This document shows positions 37,096-48,055 of a DNA stretch of 64,000 bases, one piece after another (position 1 is the stretch's first letter; each line of letters starts with the position of its first letter). The DNA is taken from positions 73,546,605 through 73,610,604 of the forward strand of contig NW_020954576.1 of NCBI RefSeq assembly GCF_900497805.2, read 5' to 3'. Under the pieces are notes generated by a model. The model saw only the letters and a program-made list of their open reading frames with translations. It searched no databases and was not told the DNA's origin. Source of the DNA: Vombatus ursinus. Its lineage: Eukaryota; Chordata; Mammalia; Diprotodontia; Vombatidae. Made by a program: the position numbers and the translations under genes.

Positions 37096-38650
37096 AGTTC
37101 TTGTATTTTCTATACCTCTAAGGTCTACCGTACAATTGTAAAAATCTGATCCACCGTGGAATATTGTTTTCAGTTCCTAGTTGCTCCCTTCTGATTCCCT
37201 CTGAAAACTTTAAAATACTACATAAATATCAGTGAATGTAACAGTTGCTACTATATTCCAGAAGACCTGTGTCCTAGAAGATAATGTAGTATAATGAAAA
37301 GAGTGCTGGATTTAAAAATATGGACCTTTGTTTCAGGAAGAAGCTTAGGTTCAATAACAGAAAAGAGCAATCACAAAAGCACTCCAAACAATTCTTCATT
37401 CTGTTGTTATTTCAGGTCTCAGTTGACTCTGCATTTGCAATCTATCCAAAATATGCATAGTTATCTCCATAGTTTTTCTATTTCATTGTACACCAATCTG
37501 GACAACTGACATTTTTATCTACTTTTTCTGGTAGACAGTCCAAAGTTTTTGGAGTGATTATGGATCTTGGGAAATTCTGCCATATTCTGAGGACTGATGC
37601 AAATAGCACAATGTCATCTACAGAATGGAGCATCTGAAGGGTCTCAGCACCAGTATATAGAAATTCCTCTTTTAGTCCTTGACTAATCTCCAACATGCTA
37701 GCAGTGAGCCCCTTTGGTGAACATTTATCTCTCTCTTAAGCCTTGATACTAATAACCAGTGACTACCACAAAGTTATCTCTATTGTTCTATCTCTTAAGG
37801 ATTTTTTTTAATAATTCTGACATATGCATGGGTAACTCCTTGTTGGAAAGGAGTCTTTAAAGTATTATTTTCTCAAGCAAGGCAAAAGCTTTTTTATAGT
37901 CAATGAACAATAAGTGGGTTCTTGTATTTTCTGTACTTTACAATCTACTGTACAATTGTAAAAATGTGATTCATTGTGGAATAATGCTTTCAACTCCTAG
38001 ATGCTATTCCTTTCTTATATACTCAACAAAGATGCCTTTGACAATTTGGAGATTATTTGCACATCCTTTTTGTGGAGATTGAGAAAATGGGCATATAGAC
38101 AGTAGCTACTGATATTCTCTAGGTCATCTTTTTTTTTTTGTAATAGGGTCTAATGTGTTTCACTACTCTTCAGGGCTATGTAAGAGGGGTAGTTAACTAG
38201 AGAATTAATACTTCAATGAACTAAAAATTGTATCATCTCTAATATGTACCTCTGGTCTTGTTCAGTGGCCTTTCTATCTTTTTTCCCCTCAGTCCAATAT
38301 CCACCCCCTCTTCCAGCAGCTCATCTGGGACTGTGATTATAGAATATAAAAATTTGGAGACTCCACTGTCCTCAGGAGTGAAAAGAGCTTAAAAACTCTT
38401 TACATATCTTTTCCATTTTTCATTGTCTTTCCAGTTTCATTCTTAGATGTCTATGTGATGACACTGTTTAGCTTAATTTCTTATTAAACTTTCTTTAAAA
38501 TTGTTTTCCTTCTACTCTTCAATCATCTTGTACTGTAAGATTTTACAAACAAATCTATAATCTACACTACTGCCGTCCTTGACCGCTGTCTCTTTGTCTG
38601 CCAAAAAGATGAACTGTTTGTTGACTAGGCACTTTTGTTCTCATTATTGC
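37096..38650 (-). repeat. RTE-clade LINE fragments
   Basis: The minus strand of 37478-37696 translates in part to SVDDIVLFASVLR, matching the reverse-transcriptase catalytic core (usual YADDIVL; the Y and A are changed here). Two segments (37096-37240 and 37900-38060) are similar to each other, so pieces of at least two copies may be joined here. No long frame is kept. Confidence 0.65.
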
Positions 38651-38689
38651 TACTGAATTATATTTGTTAAACTTCTCCAGGAAACAGTT

Positions 38690-38960
38690 AAAATAAATGA
38701 ATGAAAAAGCATTCATTAATTACTTCTATATGACAGGATTTGTGCCTGATGCTGAGGAAGCAAACACAAAAGTAAGAAATGACATCAAGGATTTTAGTAA
38801 GGGGGAAATAACACATACAGAGGTGGAAAGGGAAGGGAGTTTTAAAATGGAGAGTCAAAAGCACTGTAAACGGAACCATAGTATAATTGACTGTCATACC
38901 CTTTCCAGTAGCAAGATTAGTATTGACTTGATTACTGTATTCAGAGCAAGATTGGAAAAA
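38690..38960 (-). repeat. L2 3' end fragment
   Basis: aatgaatgaaaaagcattca, tgtgcctgatgctgaggaag and following sequence resemble a reverse L2 terminus. Confidence 0.45.
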
Positions 38961-39037
38961 GATGTCGGGTTGTATTGAGAGGAAATGTACACACAAAATG
39001 GCAAAGCAGATGGCAAGATGCCTAGGAGGGCCTAGAT

Positions 39038-39236
39038 CAGGGCTGGGGAACCCATTTGAGGCTACATGTGGTCTTCTAGGTCCTTGGGTGCAACCTTTTG
39101 ACTAAGTCCAAGTTTTACAGAACAAATCCTTTTATTAAGGGGATTTGTTCTGTGAAGTTTGGATTCAGTCAAAGGGCCACACTTGAGGACCTAGAGGGCC
39201 ACAGGTGGCCTTGAGTCTGCAGGTTCCCCACCCCTG
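39038..39236. mobile_element. hAT-type palindromic MITE, full length, with 8-bp duplication
   Basis: Starts CAGGGCTGGGGAACC and ends GGTTCCCCACCCCTG. Flanks gcctagat (39030-39037) and gcccagat (39237-39244) agree at seven of eight bases. The loop reads opposite to the copies at 25236 and 28051. Confidence 0.88.
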
Positions 39237-39559
39237 GCCCAGATTTTCTGAAAGAAGGCTGGATGTGAAATATGGCTGGGGGCTAGCTAAATATAATGGG
39301 TTAAAATAAGTTTGCACTCAACAACTACCAAAATTCTTTCCTCCTTCCATTTCCTTTTTGGAAATAAATAACTTGTTTATATAGGTCAGTTATTGTAATT
39401 GCATACCATATGTTTTTTCTCATGTTTATTTTACAAATTTTGAATTATTTTTGTTGTTTGGTTTAAATGAATCCATAGTTTGACTGTAAGGATAGATTAT
39501 TTAGGAGAGATTTTCACATTAGTAGAGTTGTTTCAGTCTATTAAGGAATAATAAATCTC

Positions 39560-40130
39560 AGTTTTTGTGCATATCCAGTACATGCTGATTCTTTTCTCAA
39601 AGAAGGTATTCATGATATGGAGGTAAGAGTTTTAAGTCTACAAGCTTTTAGCATCTTATTCCCGAACCTTATTTTTCAACATAATTTTTGCTCTTCAGCC
39701 CTACGTCTACTTTTATATTCAGATGTTGTTCTTGTTGAGTCATTTCAGTCTTGTCTGACTCTCTGTGAACCTATTTGTGGTTCTCTTGGGCAAAGATGCT
39801 GGAGTCATTTGCCATTTCCGTCTCCAGATCATTTTACATATGAAGAACTGAGGCAAAGAGGGTAACTGACTTGCCCAGGGTCATACAGCCAGTAAGTGTC
39901 TGAGGCCAGATTTGAACTCAGGTCTTTTCCACTTCAGGGTGAGCGCGCTATCCATTGTGCCACCTAGCTGTCCTATATTCAGATGATGAAGTATCAAAAT
40001 ATAGGCTGATTTAATTTGGAGAGTTTTACCAAATTCTTAGGATTTCTTAATATTTTCATCTTCTACAACTGATGTTGGTGCATAAATCACAACTATATTC
40101 ATAGTGGCCTTTCTAAGTCTGCTTATCATG
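39560..40130 (-). repeat. RTE-clade LINE fragment, split by a SINE
   Basis: 39560-39725 and 39974-40130 join across a SINE (39726-39973). The right part (gtatcaaaatataggctgat, tcttaatattttcatcttct, gatgttggtgcata) matches the block at 15400-15500. Confidence 0.55.
39726..39973 (-). repeat. tRNA-headed SINE with RTE-type tail and 12-bp duplication
   Basis: ttgagtcatttcagtcttgt, tggagtcatttgccatttc, gacttgcccagggtcatac, gtgccacctagctgtcc. tatattcagatg is repeated at 39714-39725 and 39974-39985. It inserted into an RTE fragment. Confidence 0.9.
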
Positions 40131-40599
40131 AGCACAGTAGTTCAGCATTTAGCACAGTGACTGGCACATAACACTGCTTGCTAACTTGACTTGAGATGAT
40201 CAATGCCCCCATGAAATGGTGTATCTCAATTTCTTTAGAGAGAGAGGTAATAAATTTCCCCAATTCCTTTACTTGCTTCTCTAAGGAAAGCCATGTAGTT
40301 GCAATTTTCTTTTGTCTTCTGGTTTTATGACTGAATCATCAAGAAAAAAATAAAATTGAGTATTCTTCATCTGAGATAGCAGGAAGTATATAACTTATTT
40401 TAGAAATATTTCCATTAAAGTAGTTATAGTAAAATAAATTTTGGCATTATATGGGAAAGAACTTTAGTTATATTGAAAATTATTAATGTTAAACACTTCT
40501 CAAAGAGACACATGTGTCATTACAAAGGTTTGAAAATGAAATAATAAACTAATATAAAGTTCTTTAAGCAAAGAAACATTCCAAAGAAAATTGAACGAA

Positions 40600-41200
40600 T
40601 AGTCTTTTTTTATGTATAACATTTCCATATTAGTCACTTGTACAAGAAGACTCAAATAAAAGAAAAAAATGAAAGAAAGTGAAAAACAGCATGCTTCAGT
40701 CTGTATTCAAACAATATCAGTTCTTTCTCTAGAGATGGATAGTATGCTTCATCATTAGTCCTTTGGGATTGTCTTGGATCACTGCATTGCTTAGAATACC
40801 TAGGTCCTTCACAGTTCTTCATTGATCAAAGTTGCTGTTACTATGTACAACATTCTCCTGGTTCTGTTGGCTTCACTGTGCATCAGTTTACATAAATCTT
40901 TCCAAGGTCTTCTGAAATCATCCCGCTTGTCATTTATTACACATAATAATATTCCATTACACTCCTATACCACAGTTTCTTTAGCCATTCCTCAATTGAT
41001 GGGCATCCCTGTGATTTCCAGTTCTTAGCTACCACAAAAAGAGCTGCTATAAACATTTTTGTACAGATAGGTCCTTTCCCCTTTTCCTGGATGCCTTTGG
41101 GATATAGACCTACAAGTGGTATTGCTGGATCAAAGGGTATGCACAGTTTTATAGCCCTTTGGGCACAATTCCAAATTGTTCTCCAGAATGACTGGTCATG
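40600..41200 (-). repeat. L1 LINE 3' part
   Basis: The minus strand of 40937-41230 encodes a decayed ORF2 end with PFDPAIPLVGLYPKG, KMFIAALFVVAKNWKSQG and CPSIEEWLKKLWY, all typical of L1. The 3' UTR follows toward 40600. Confidence 0.88.
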
Positions 41201-41644
41201 AACTAATATTTTTACGTATAAGTGTGACATGAAAATCAGTCATATTTAAAGGATTAAAATATGACTCAATTATACATTATTTTAACCACAGCAAACCTTT
41301 TACATGTTTCTAAAATTCTTATTGAATAGCTGGCTGTTCAGATTGTAAAACACATCCAAATTGCAGATATGCCTGAATTTCACAGCACTGTAGTACAACA
41401 GTACTTTTTAAAAAATTGTACTTTTAAATGACTGTAGAGCATGGATCATTTAAAATAATTTTGATTCTCTAGCTTAAAATGAGATCATAAGAAAAAAAAG
41501 CAAAAAGATAATTATAGTAAACCACTCTGAAATCTGAATTTTAAATAAAACTGCAGAAGCATTTTTTACTACATTTCTACATTTTAAATACCATACAAGA
41601 TATATCCAAATTCATAAAATGTGGCACAAATAGAGATCTTTTAC

Positions 41645-41779
41645 CTGAAGCTCCAGTATCATTGATTTTTTCTTCAGGTTTCCCACCTTGTTTGAAAGCA
41701 TTTTCTTCATCAGCTTCATCATCACCCCACCAAGATGGCTGCCCATACAAAGGAGTACCACGTGGCATAGCAGAAAGAT
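41645..41779 (-). CDS. CEP170: CEP170 exon [20 protein letters not shown] segment
   Basis: This 135-nt exon completes an Asp codon and encodes 44 codons starting [20 protein letters not shown], then the first base of Gly. The [18 protein letters not shown] block is shared with human CEP170, so it is a conserved linear element inside an otherwise disordered region. The acceptor is TCTCTAG and the donor CAG|GTAAAAG. Both ends are phase 1 and the length is a multiple of three, so skipping it would keep the frame. Confidence 0.95.
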
Positions 41780-42184
41780 CTAGAGACAGATTTCAAAGGA
41801 AAGAAATTGAACTCCTTTGTCTACACAAGGAAAAAAATCAAATAAAAGCTAACCTACTGTAGAACACTACAAGTGCTTGGTTGTTTTACTTATTAAGGTC
41901 AGAGTCAAGTTATGATCTAGTAGTTAAACTGCATTATAAAATTTAATAGCTTCCTATTTTGAACAGACTTTATTTAACGTGAATATGGTCAAATATTTGG
42001 AAATTTTTTTCTCCTTGTTCTCAAACTAGCATGTAGTTAAATAATACCATCTGCTAATCTGAGTACAACCTATGCGTATTTTTAAGAGACTTATTTATGG
42101 ATGAGATGCTACAACAAAAAGACTTTAGCCTGCCAATTTTAGCTGAATCAAGGTGACAATGTTTTAATAAGTAACTCCCCTCTA

Positions 42185-42590
42185 ACCACCCAGACTAATA
42201 CAATAAACTTCTGGTTGATCTCCCTGACATGGATCTCTCTGCACTCCAACCCATCTTCCATCCACTACCTAAATGATTTTCTGATAATGTAGGTGGGATG
42301 ATGTCACCTCCCACACTTAATAAACTCCAGTGGCTCCCAATCATCTCCAGGATTAAATATAAAATCCTCTGGCATTTAAAGTTTTTTATAACTTGCCCTA
42401 CTACCCACATTTTCATCTTTCTATACCTTAAATTCCTCACCCTTCATACTCTGTGACCCAGTACATTCCTTTTCTTCATAATTTCCAACTTATCCTCTAC
42501 ATAGATTGTGTATAGTTGTTTGTATATTGTCTCCCCCATTAGATTGTGAACTTTTTGCCTTTCTTTGTATCCTAGGGTTAGCATACTATT
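42185..42590 (+). repeat. L2 3' part
   Basis: cttaataaactccagtggct, tctccaggattaaatataaa, ttgtctcccccattagattg. Confidence 0.82.
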
Positions 42591-42939
42591 TCAATAAAAT
42601 AACTTCCAAATAGCCTCAGTTTTAACTAAAAGAGATTTTCCTTTTCAACATTTCCTTTTTACCACTTACTATAACTAGTTTAGTATGTCTTGTCATATGA
42701 ATCATTAAATATGTATAATACCTTTTAATGCAAACATCCTCAACCAAATAAAATGATAGGTATATTAAAGGTTCTTTTAAAAAATTTCTATAAAAATGAA
42801 ATTTAAAAAATACAAAGGAAAAAATAATTTTGGTATGGTTTCCATTTCACACCAGAAAGTATAAACTTTCTATAAAAAGTATTAAAAGGAATATCTCTCA
42901 ACAAAGTTAGGAATGGAAATTTCACAAAACACTCTATTT

Positions 42940-43015
42940 TCACATGTGTAAATTGAGGAAACTGGATGGACTAGATTATCTCTAAGATCCCTTCCACTTC
43001 TAAATTTGTGATCCT
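42940..43015 (+). repeat. SINE or CR1/L3 tail scrap
   Basis: ggatggactagattatctct, aagatcccttccacttctaa. Confidence 0.6.
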
Positions 43016-43204
43016 GTGTGATCAATGAACTTAGGCAAACCATTTAAGGTGTTGATTATATCATTTAGCTTAACAAAGTACAATTGTCTCTAGCTAACAT
43101 CTTCCATATAATTCAATTTAAGGATCTAGGTAATACTGGAAGGCAAGGCTAGAAGAAAATTTTCTATAACTAATTCTAGGATTCTTTGGTTTATTTTATT
43201 TTGT

Positions 43205-43402
43205 CAAGTTTTATAATGTTAGAGCTGGAAAGAATCTTGGGAATTATCTAAGTGAATCTTATTTTAAAGTTAAGGATACAGAGACCCTGGGAAATTATGT
43301 GATTTGCCCAACATCACACAGATTGTACAAATGTCATAGGTAGGATTTGAGAGGTCTTTTGACTCCCAATCAAGCACTTTTAACTAGGCAAAGCTGCTTT
43401 TC
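43205..43402 (-). repeat. SINE with CR1/L3-type tail
   Basis: gttagagctggaaagaatct, gatttgcccaacatcacaca, ctcccaatcaagcactttt. Confidence 0.68.
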
Positions 43403-43784
43403 AAAATACCTAACTTCTTCTAGCTTGCTCACTTATCAATTCTTTCAACTGCCAATTCATCTCTAAACAATACTAATAGACTATACCCCCTCATTCCTTA
43501 CAAGAAATCCATCCTTGCCCCTCAGAGTCTACAAACACAGAACAGGGGTGGGAGGATGAAGAATAGATGAAGGAACATACAGGGAATAAATCAGAAAGGT
43601 AAAAATCTCTGTCAAGGCTTGATAAGGAGAAACTAGGCAAAAGTCATCCTGGTAAAAGTGAGAACAGCAATGCTGTGAAATGCTTCACTAAGAATGATGA
43701 CTTATGAAAAACAGAAATGGGAAAATTTTGGCACAAAGCAACCAACTTCCTTGCCAATTTTTAAAGCTGAAGTACCAAGTAATT

Positions 43785-44032
43785 AGAGTAGGTAGGTGAT
43801 GCAGTGAATAGAGCACTGGGCCTGCAGTCAGGAAGACCCAAGTTCAAGTGCAGACTCAGACACTTACTACTATGTGACCCTGGTCAAGTCACTTAACCTT
43901 GTTCACCTTAGTTTTCTCATCCATAAAATGAGCTGGAGAAGGAAATGGAAAACCATTCCAATATCTCTGCCAAAACCCCAAATGGGGTCATGAAGAGTTA
44001 GACATGACTGAAACGACTAAACAATACCAAGG
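43785..44032 (+). repeat. tRNA-headed SINE with RTE-type tail, forward
   Basis: gtaggtgatgcagtgaatag, gcctgcagtcaggaagaccc, gagctggagaaggaaatgg, gacatgactgaaacgactaa. Confidence 0.87.
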
Positions 44033-44319
44033 ACCTAAATCTCAACTCTACAGGGTAAATGAAATTTTGAGCACAACTAAGTCAAAATTTATACATTTTT
44101 GGAAATAGCTAGAGATGTCCACCAATCTACTAACATAGTCTTTGATTCTCTGATTACAACCTCATAAAGAAGTCACTATCATTATTATTTTAGAAGAAAA
44201 ACATATTGGGGTAAGAGGTCATGAAAATATCTTTAAAATATATCCCTAGATATTTCAACATACTACATAGCTATCTACATACGTATTTTTCTGTACAAGA
44301 ACTTGAACAGGTGTCAGAT

Positions 44320-44515
44320 TATGTTGTTGACTTGTGTGTCTCCTAGAAATACCAACTGGAGAGGTTTTCAGCCTTTATCTAAATAACTAGAGAAATTCTT
44401 TAGAACCAGGAAGTTTCTCAGATAAGGGGAAACTTGAAGGGAAAGTCCCATTAAGGTCCAAGCCCTCTCCCTTAAAAAGAGTTGAAATAAGTTGGGTAAA
44501 TGGAAAAACTAGAAC
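44320..44515. repeat. Unclassified repeat, copy 1 of a pair around exons C and D
   Basis: The block from about gttgttgacttgtgtgtctc to aaaaactagaac has a same-orientation partner at 46250-46455. Shared words include ggagaggttttca, aggggaaactt and ggtccaagccctc. I could not place it in a family. Confidence 0.65.
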
Positions 44516-44911
44516 ATACATACCTATTTGAGGTTATATAATCCTTTTTAATAATGCTGACCAACTCAAAGGATGAAACCAATAAAAATAATTTATGTAA
44601 AAGCACTTTGAAAACATAAGATACAAATACAAGCTTTAAGGAACTAAAATCTGCATGGGCAAAACCAAATACTGAAATAATCCATACCATAAAACATAGT
44701 AACTGTTTTACAATAATAAATTATTTAACTAAATTATATAATAATAAAGTATATTATTTATTATGTAAATATAAACATAATAATTATAGCTTTATAATGC
44801 TAGTGTATGCAGCCAATATTCAGGATTGAAGCATGACTTTTCAAAAGAAACAATACAATTGGTTTGAAATTATGAAAACGAATATAATACTTTCCCAAGT
44901 TGTTAACTTAC

Positions 44912-45074
44912 CCACGGATTTTTCTTCAGACTTTAATGTTTCTGTAGCTTTATGTTGCACCTCTGTAGCAGCATCTGCCATTTTTGATTCTACACTTTTG
45001 GAGCTTGCTGATTTTGATAATTCTGCTTCTGACGATTTCTGGGATAACTGAAGTTGACTTGAAAACTTCTCATG
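44912..45074 (-). CDS. CEP170: CEP170 exon D: linker after the FHA domain
   Basis: This 163-nt exon encodes 54 codons from [19 protein letters not shown] to LKSEEKSV plus the first base of Asp. It matches the human segment [24 protein letters not shown]. The acceptor ends CATAG and the donor is G|GTAAGTT. The sequence is rich in Ser, Lys, Glu and Ala, as in the disordered linker following the FHA fold. It sits 97 bp from exon C, so the two are probably recognised as a close exon pair. Confidence 0.95.
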
Positions 45075-45171
45075 CTATGGAGCATTTAAACATGGAAAAG
45101 AAACACTTGTGAGTAAAATCAACTAAATGTACTTTAAAAAAAAAAAGAAAAAGAAAAATCAAAACTTTTAC

Positions 45172-45230
45172 CTTAAGGGCTTCCTCAGGGACTCTCATTT
45201 CACCTCGTACTACAGTAAAAAGATTAGTAT
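45172..45230 (-). CDS. CEP170: CEP170 exon C: end of FHA region
   Basis: This 59-nt exon supplies two bases (AT) that complete Asp, then 19 codons TNLFTVVRGEMRVPEEALK. Human CEP170 has the same sequence with Q in place of R. The exon follows the AC acceptor of a minor-class intron and ends at a normal donor, AAG|GTAAAAG, in phase 0. If a normal AG acceptor were assumed (CCCAG|TGTAC), the protein would lose the conserved GYDTN and shift frame, which supports the AT-AC reading. It lies 97 bp from the next exon. Confidence 0.93.
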
Positions 45231-45248
45231 GTACACTGGGCTAAGGAA
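45231..45248 (-). other. U12-type branch site and AC acceptor
   Basis: On the minus strand TTCCTTAGCC (45248-45239) is followed by CAGTGTAC and then exon C. The first motif differs at one base from the U12 branch consensus TTCCTTAACY. The likely branch A lies 11 nt before the intron's final C, within the short spacing typical of this class. The intron ends in AC. A CAG stands 5 nt before the junction and would shift the frame if the major spliceosome used it. Confidence 0.88.
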
Positions 45249-46249
45249 AGATAGAGTTGAAAATTCTGGCAGTTATTTAAAATGATCCCAAATAATGAAC
45301 AACTTAGGCAACTTTAACAACTGGAACAATGCAAAGCATTATATATTCCTTTTAATATCAAATATTTTAGGAAAAATGCAACAAGGATTTTTGAACATTT
45401 ACCATCATAATCTGATTTTACCCAAGTACCTAGACAGTTCTAGAAGCTCATAAAGGAATTATTCAGTCTTCACTGAAGCCAGTATTGGCAAGCAATGAAA
45501 TCAAAGCATCTGGCTCAAATCAGATTGCTATCTGATCATGTCAATGTAAAAAGAAGTATCTCATTAGTGATTACTGAACAGTGCATCCAGATGAAATTCT
45601 ATTACTCACTAGTCTCGATCAAAGTAAAGATCACTGAACCAAACAAATTGCAGGGGTATAAGAAATGCTATAATTAAAGTCCTCACAAGAACTACTCTGA
45701 GCCAGAATTTCAACTAAAGGCATAAGAGGTTAACCACAAACATATTATAAATTTATCAAAATTAAGCATCTGATTTAATAACTGCATCTACTATTTAAAA
45801 GAACAACACCTTTGGTATCAAAAGAGACCCATTTTCCTCACTATATGGACATCTATGTCCTACTTATGTGACTCAGTAATACATAGTCCTTTTGTAAAGT
45901 ATGCACGTTAGAAATAAAGATTTACAGATGAGGAAACTGGGTCCCATACCAGTTAGCTTTTTCCCAAGGTCAAATTGCCAGTTAGAGAAGGAATGGAATG
46001 CAGTTCTCCTAGTCTTTTCCTATTACACGAGACTACCTCATATAATGCTAATTTTAAAAATAAAAACTTCAGTTAATATATGGGAAAACTAAGTATAAAT
46101 GGAGAAATAACACTTCCATCTCTAAAGAGCAAAGATAAAATGAAAGATAAAATAGCCCCATTTTCATGAAACAATTCAATTCATTCATTATAAAACTTAT
46201 TCTGAATTTTAATTTTAAAAATGTAAATACTTATTTTCTTGGGACATGA

Positions 46250-46455
46250 TTACAAGTTTTGTCAACTCTTGTTTGCCTTCTGGAAGTACCAGGTGGAGAG
46301 GTTTTCAACTTTCAATTGAATTACTAGCCCTACTCTTTAGACTAGAGAAGTTTTGTAGGCTAGGGGAAACTTAAGAGGAAAGTATCATGAGGGTCCAAGC
46401 CCTCACCACCCTTCGAAAGATTTAGAACACATTAAGAAAATGGAAGAGCTGGAAC
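46250..46455. repeat. Unclassified repeat, copy 2 of a pair around exons C and D
   Basis: Similar throughout to 44320-44515 (roughly two thirds identical by eye) and in the same direction. It starts near gtcaactcttgtttgccttc and ends near gaagagctggaac. Confidence 0.65.
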
Positions 46456-47626
46456 TAATCTACCCACTTACATGTCCACAAGAATTTTCAAAAGGGTCTG
46501 GCTTAAAAGCAGATATCTGGGGTAACCTAAAATTTATGGTCTAATATGAATCATCCTAACCTATACTCTCAGAGTACATTCCTAAAGTAGTCACAGATTC
46601 TAGGGTTAGAGGGTCAGAATTCCCAGGAGTTCTATTTAGCTTCCTCTGCAATAAAAACCAAGTGGTGATAAATTATAACTAGTTGTAGCACTGCAGGGAA
46701 ATGTTAAGCGGGCCATCGCTGGTTCACTAGAAGAAATGAGACAATACAGTAAGGAAATGCAATTTTGTCTGCAAATATCCAGCTCACAACTTCTCTTGAT
46801 AAAAATCTTCAAGAGTTGCTGTGGCTGAAAAACTTTCCACCCTCTATGCAGTAGCCAATCTAGTGGAATCATTCTCAAAATAAAGCCTGATAGACTCTAC
46901 CAAAGCTTACATTCCACTGAAATAGCCTTTTCTTAAGAACCTAAAAACTGCCACAAAATAATACCCATAGTCCATTCAACTCATTATTATTCAATTAATT
47001 TTTTGTAGCATCACAGAAAGATTTGTGATTAAATATATTTAAATTACACGTCAATCTCAAAACATTTTGGTTTCCTATTTATAATTCATTATGAAGCTAG
47101 AATCTTACTATTTTTCTAAGTCCTCCTGCACAAATTTCTATTTTTCATTCTATATCTCTTAAGCTAAGAAATCAAGGTTACAACATATTTTGTCTTTTTT
47201 CCTTTATTTGATCTATCTTTCTTTGTTTCAAAGGTTGTTTCCTACATCTAGAATTGACATGTAAATAACATGCTAATTTTTCCATATCTTTCACAATTCA
47301 TCTTAACAAAGTCAAAATTTTTGTCACTCCTTTTAAGATAAAAAGAGCTCTTTGACGTTTAAATTTTTAGCTTTCTTTTTGTTTATTCTGTAGACAGAAA
47401 TCTCTGCTGTGAGTTGAATGAATGGCAAGTAAAAACACAATGGATTTTTCCAATGCACCATGCACATACACATCATGATTTTGTACAAGGATAGGATAAT
47501 TTCATCTTGTTTTTAATATTTTTCCTGATGATGCATGATGCTGGCTTGGTCATTTTCACTACAATCATTGGGCCAATGTCTTCAAGGAAAAATATAGAAC
47601 TCTTACAGTTCTCTATTAAAATTGTC

Positions 47627-47677
47627 TCTTTTCTTTTCTTTTTTCTTTCTTTCTTTCTTTTTTTTTTTTTTTTTTGG
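47627..47677. repeat. T/C-rich run and poly-T
   Basis: ttttcttttcttttttcttt passing into a long T run. Confidence 0.85.
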
Positions 47678-47871
47678 TTAAGGGGCTTCTCTATCTTCTA
47701 CTTTAAACCTCTGCATTGTTTTATCAGCCTCTGGGATGAGAGAGGAGAATCATTGGGCCTTTCTAGAGCAGCCACAATCATACACCACCTACATTCCATA
47801 GACTTCCCAGAAAAGACTATAGCTATGTGATAGCCATCTAAGAGTAAACAAGCAACAAACTGATATCAACC

Positions 47872-48055
47872 TGGGAGGCTAGGTGGCACGGCAGATGAAG
47901 CACTGTGCCTGGATTCAGGAAGATGTGTATTCAGATCTGGTCTTAGACACCTAAGTCACTTAACCTCTTTCTCAGTTTCCTCAGCTATAAAGTGGGGATG
48001 CTGATTGCATATACCTCCTAGGGATGTTGGCAAATAATGGGTGATAATTCCTTCC
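47872..48055 (+). repeat. MIR/CORE-type SINE
   Basis: ggaggctaggtggcacggca, ctggattcaggaagatgtg, cagtttcctcagctataaag, ctcctagggatgttggc. Confidence 0.72.

Larger units (their letters stand above)
32492..44911 (-). other. Introns E-F and D-E, unannotated parts
   Basis: No feature recognised at about 32492-33820, 34025-34975, 35090-35985, 36110-36625, 40200-40600, 41230-41644, 41780-42180, 42600-42935 and 44520-44911 (AT-rich). Confidence 0.5.

Noticed and set aside
41662-41862. Plus-strand open frame of 66 codons
   Set aside because: It is the antisense shadow of CEP170 exon E.
45231-45240. CAG|TGTAC as an ordinary acceptor for exon C
   Set aside because: It would add five bases, break the frame and replace conserved GYDTN; the AC junction fits exactly.
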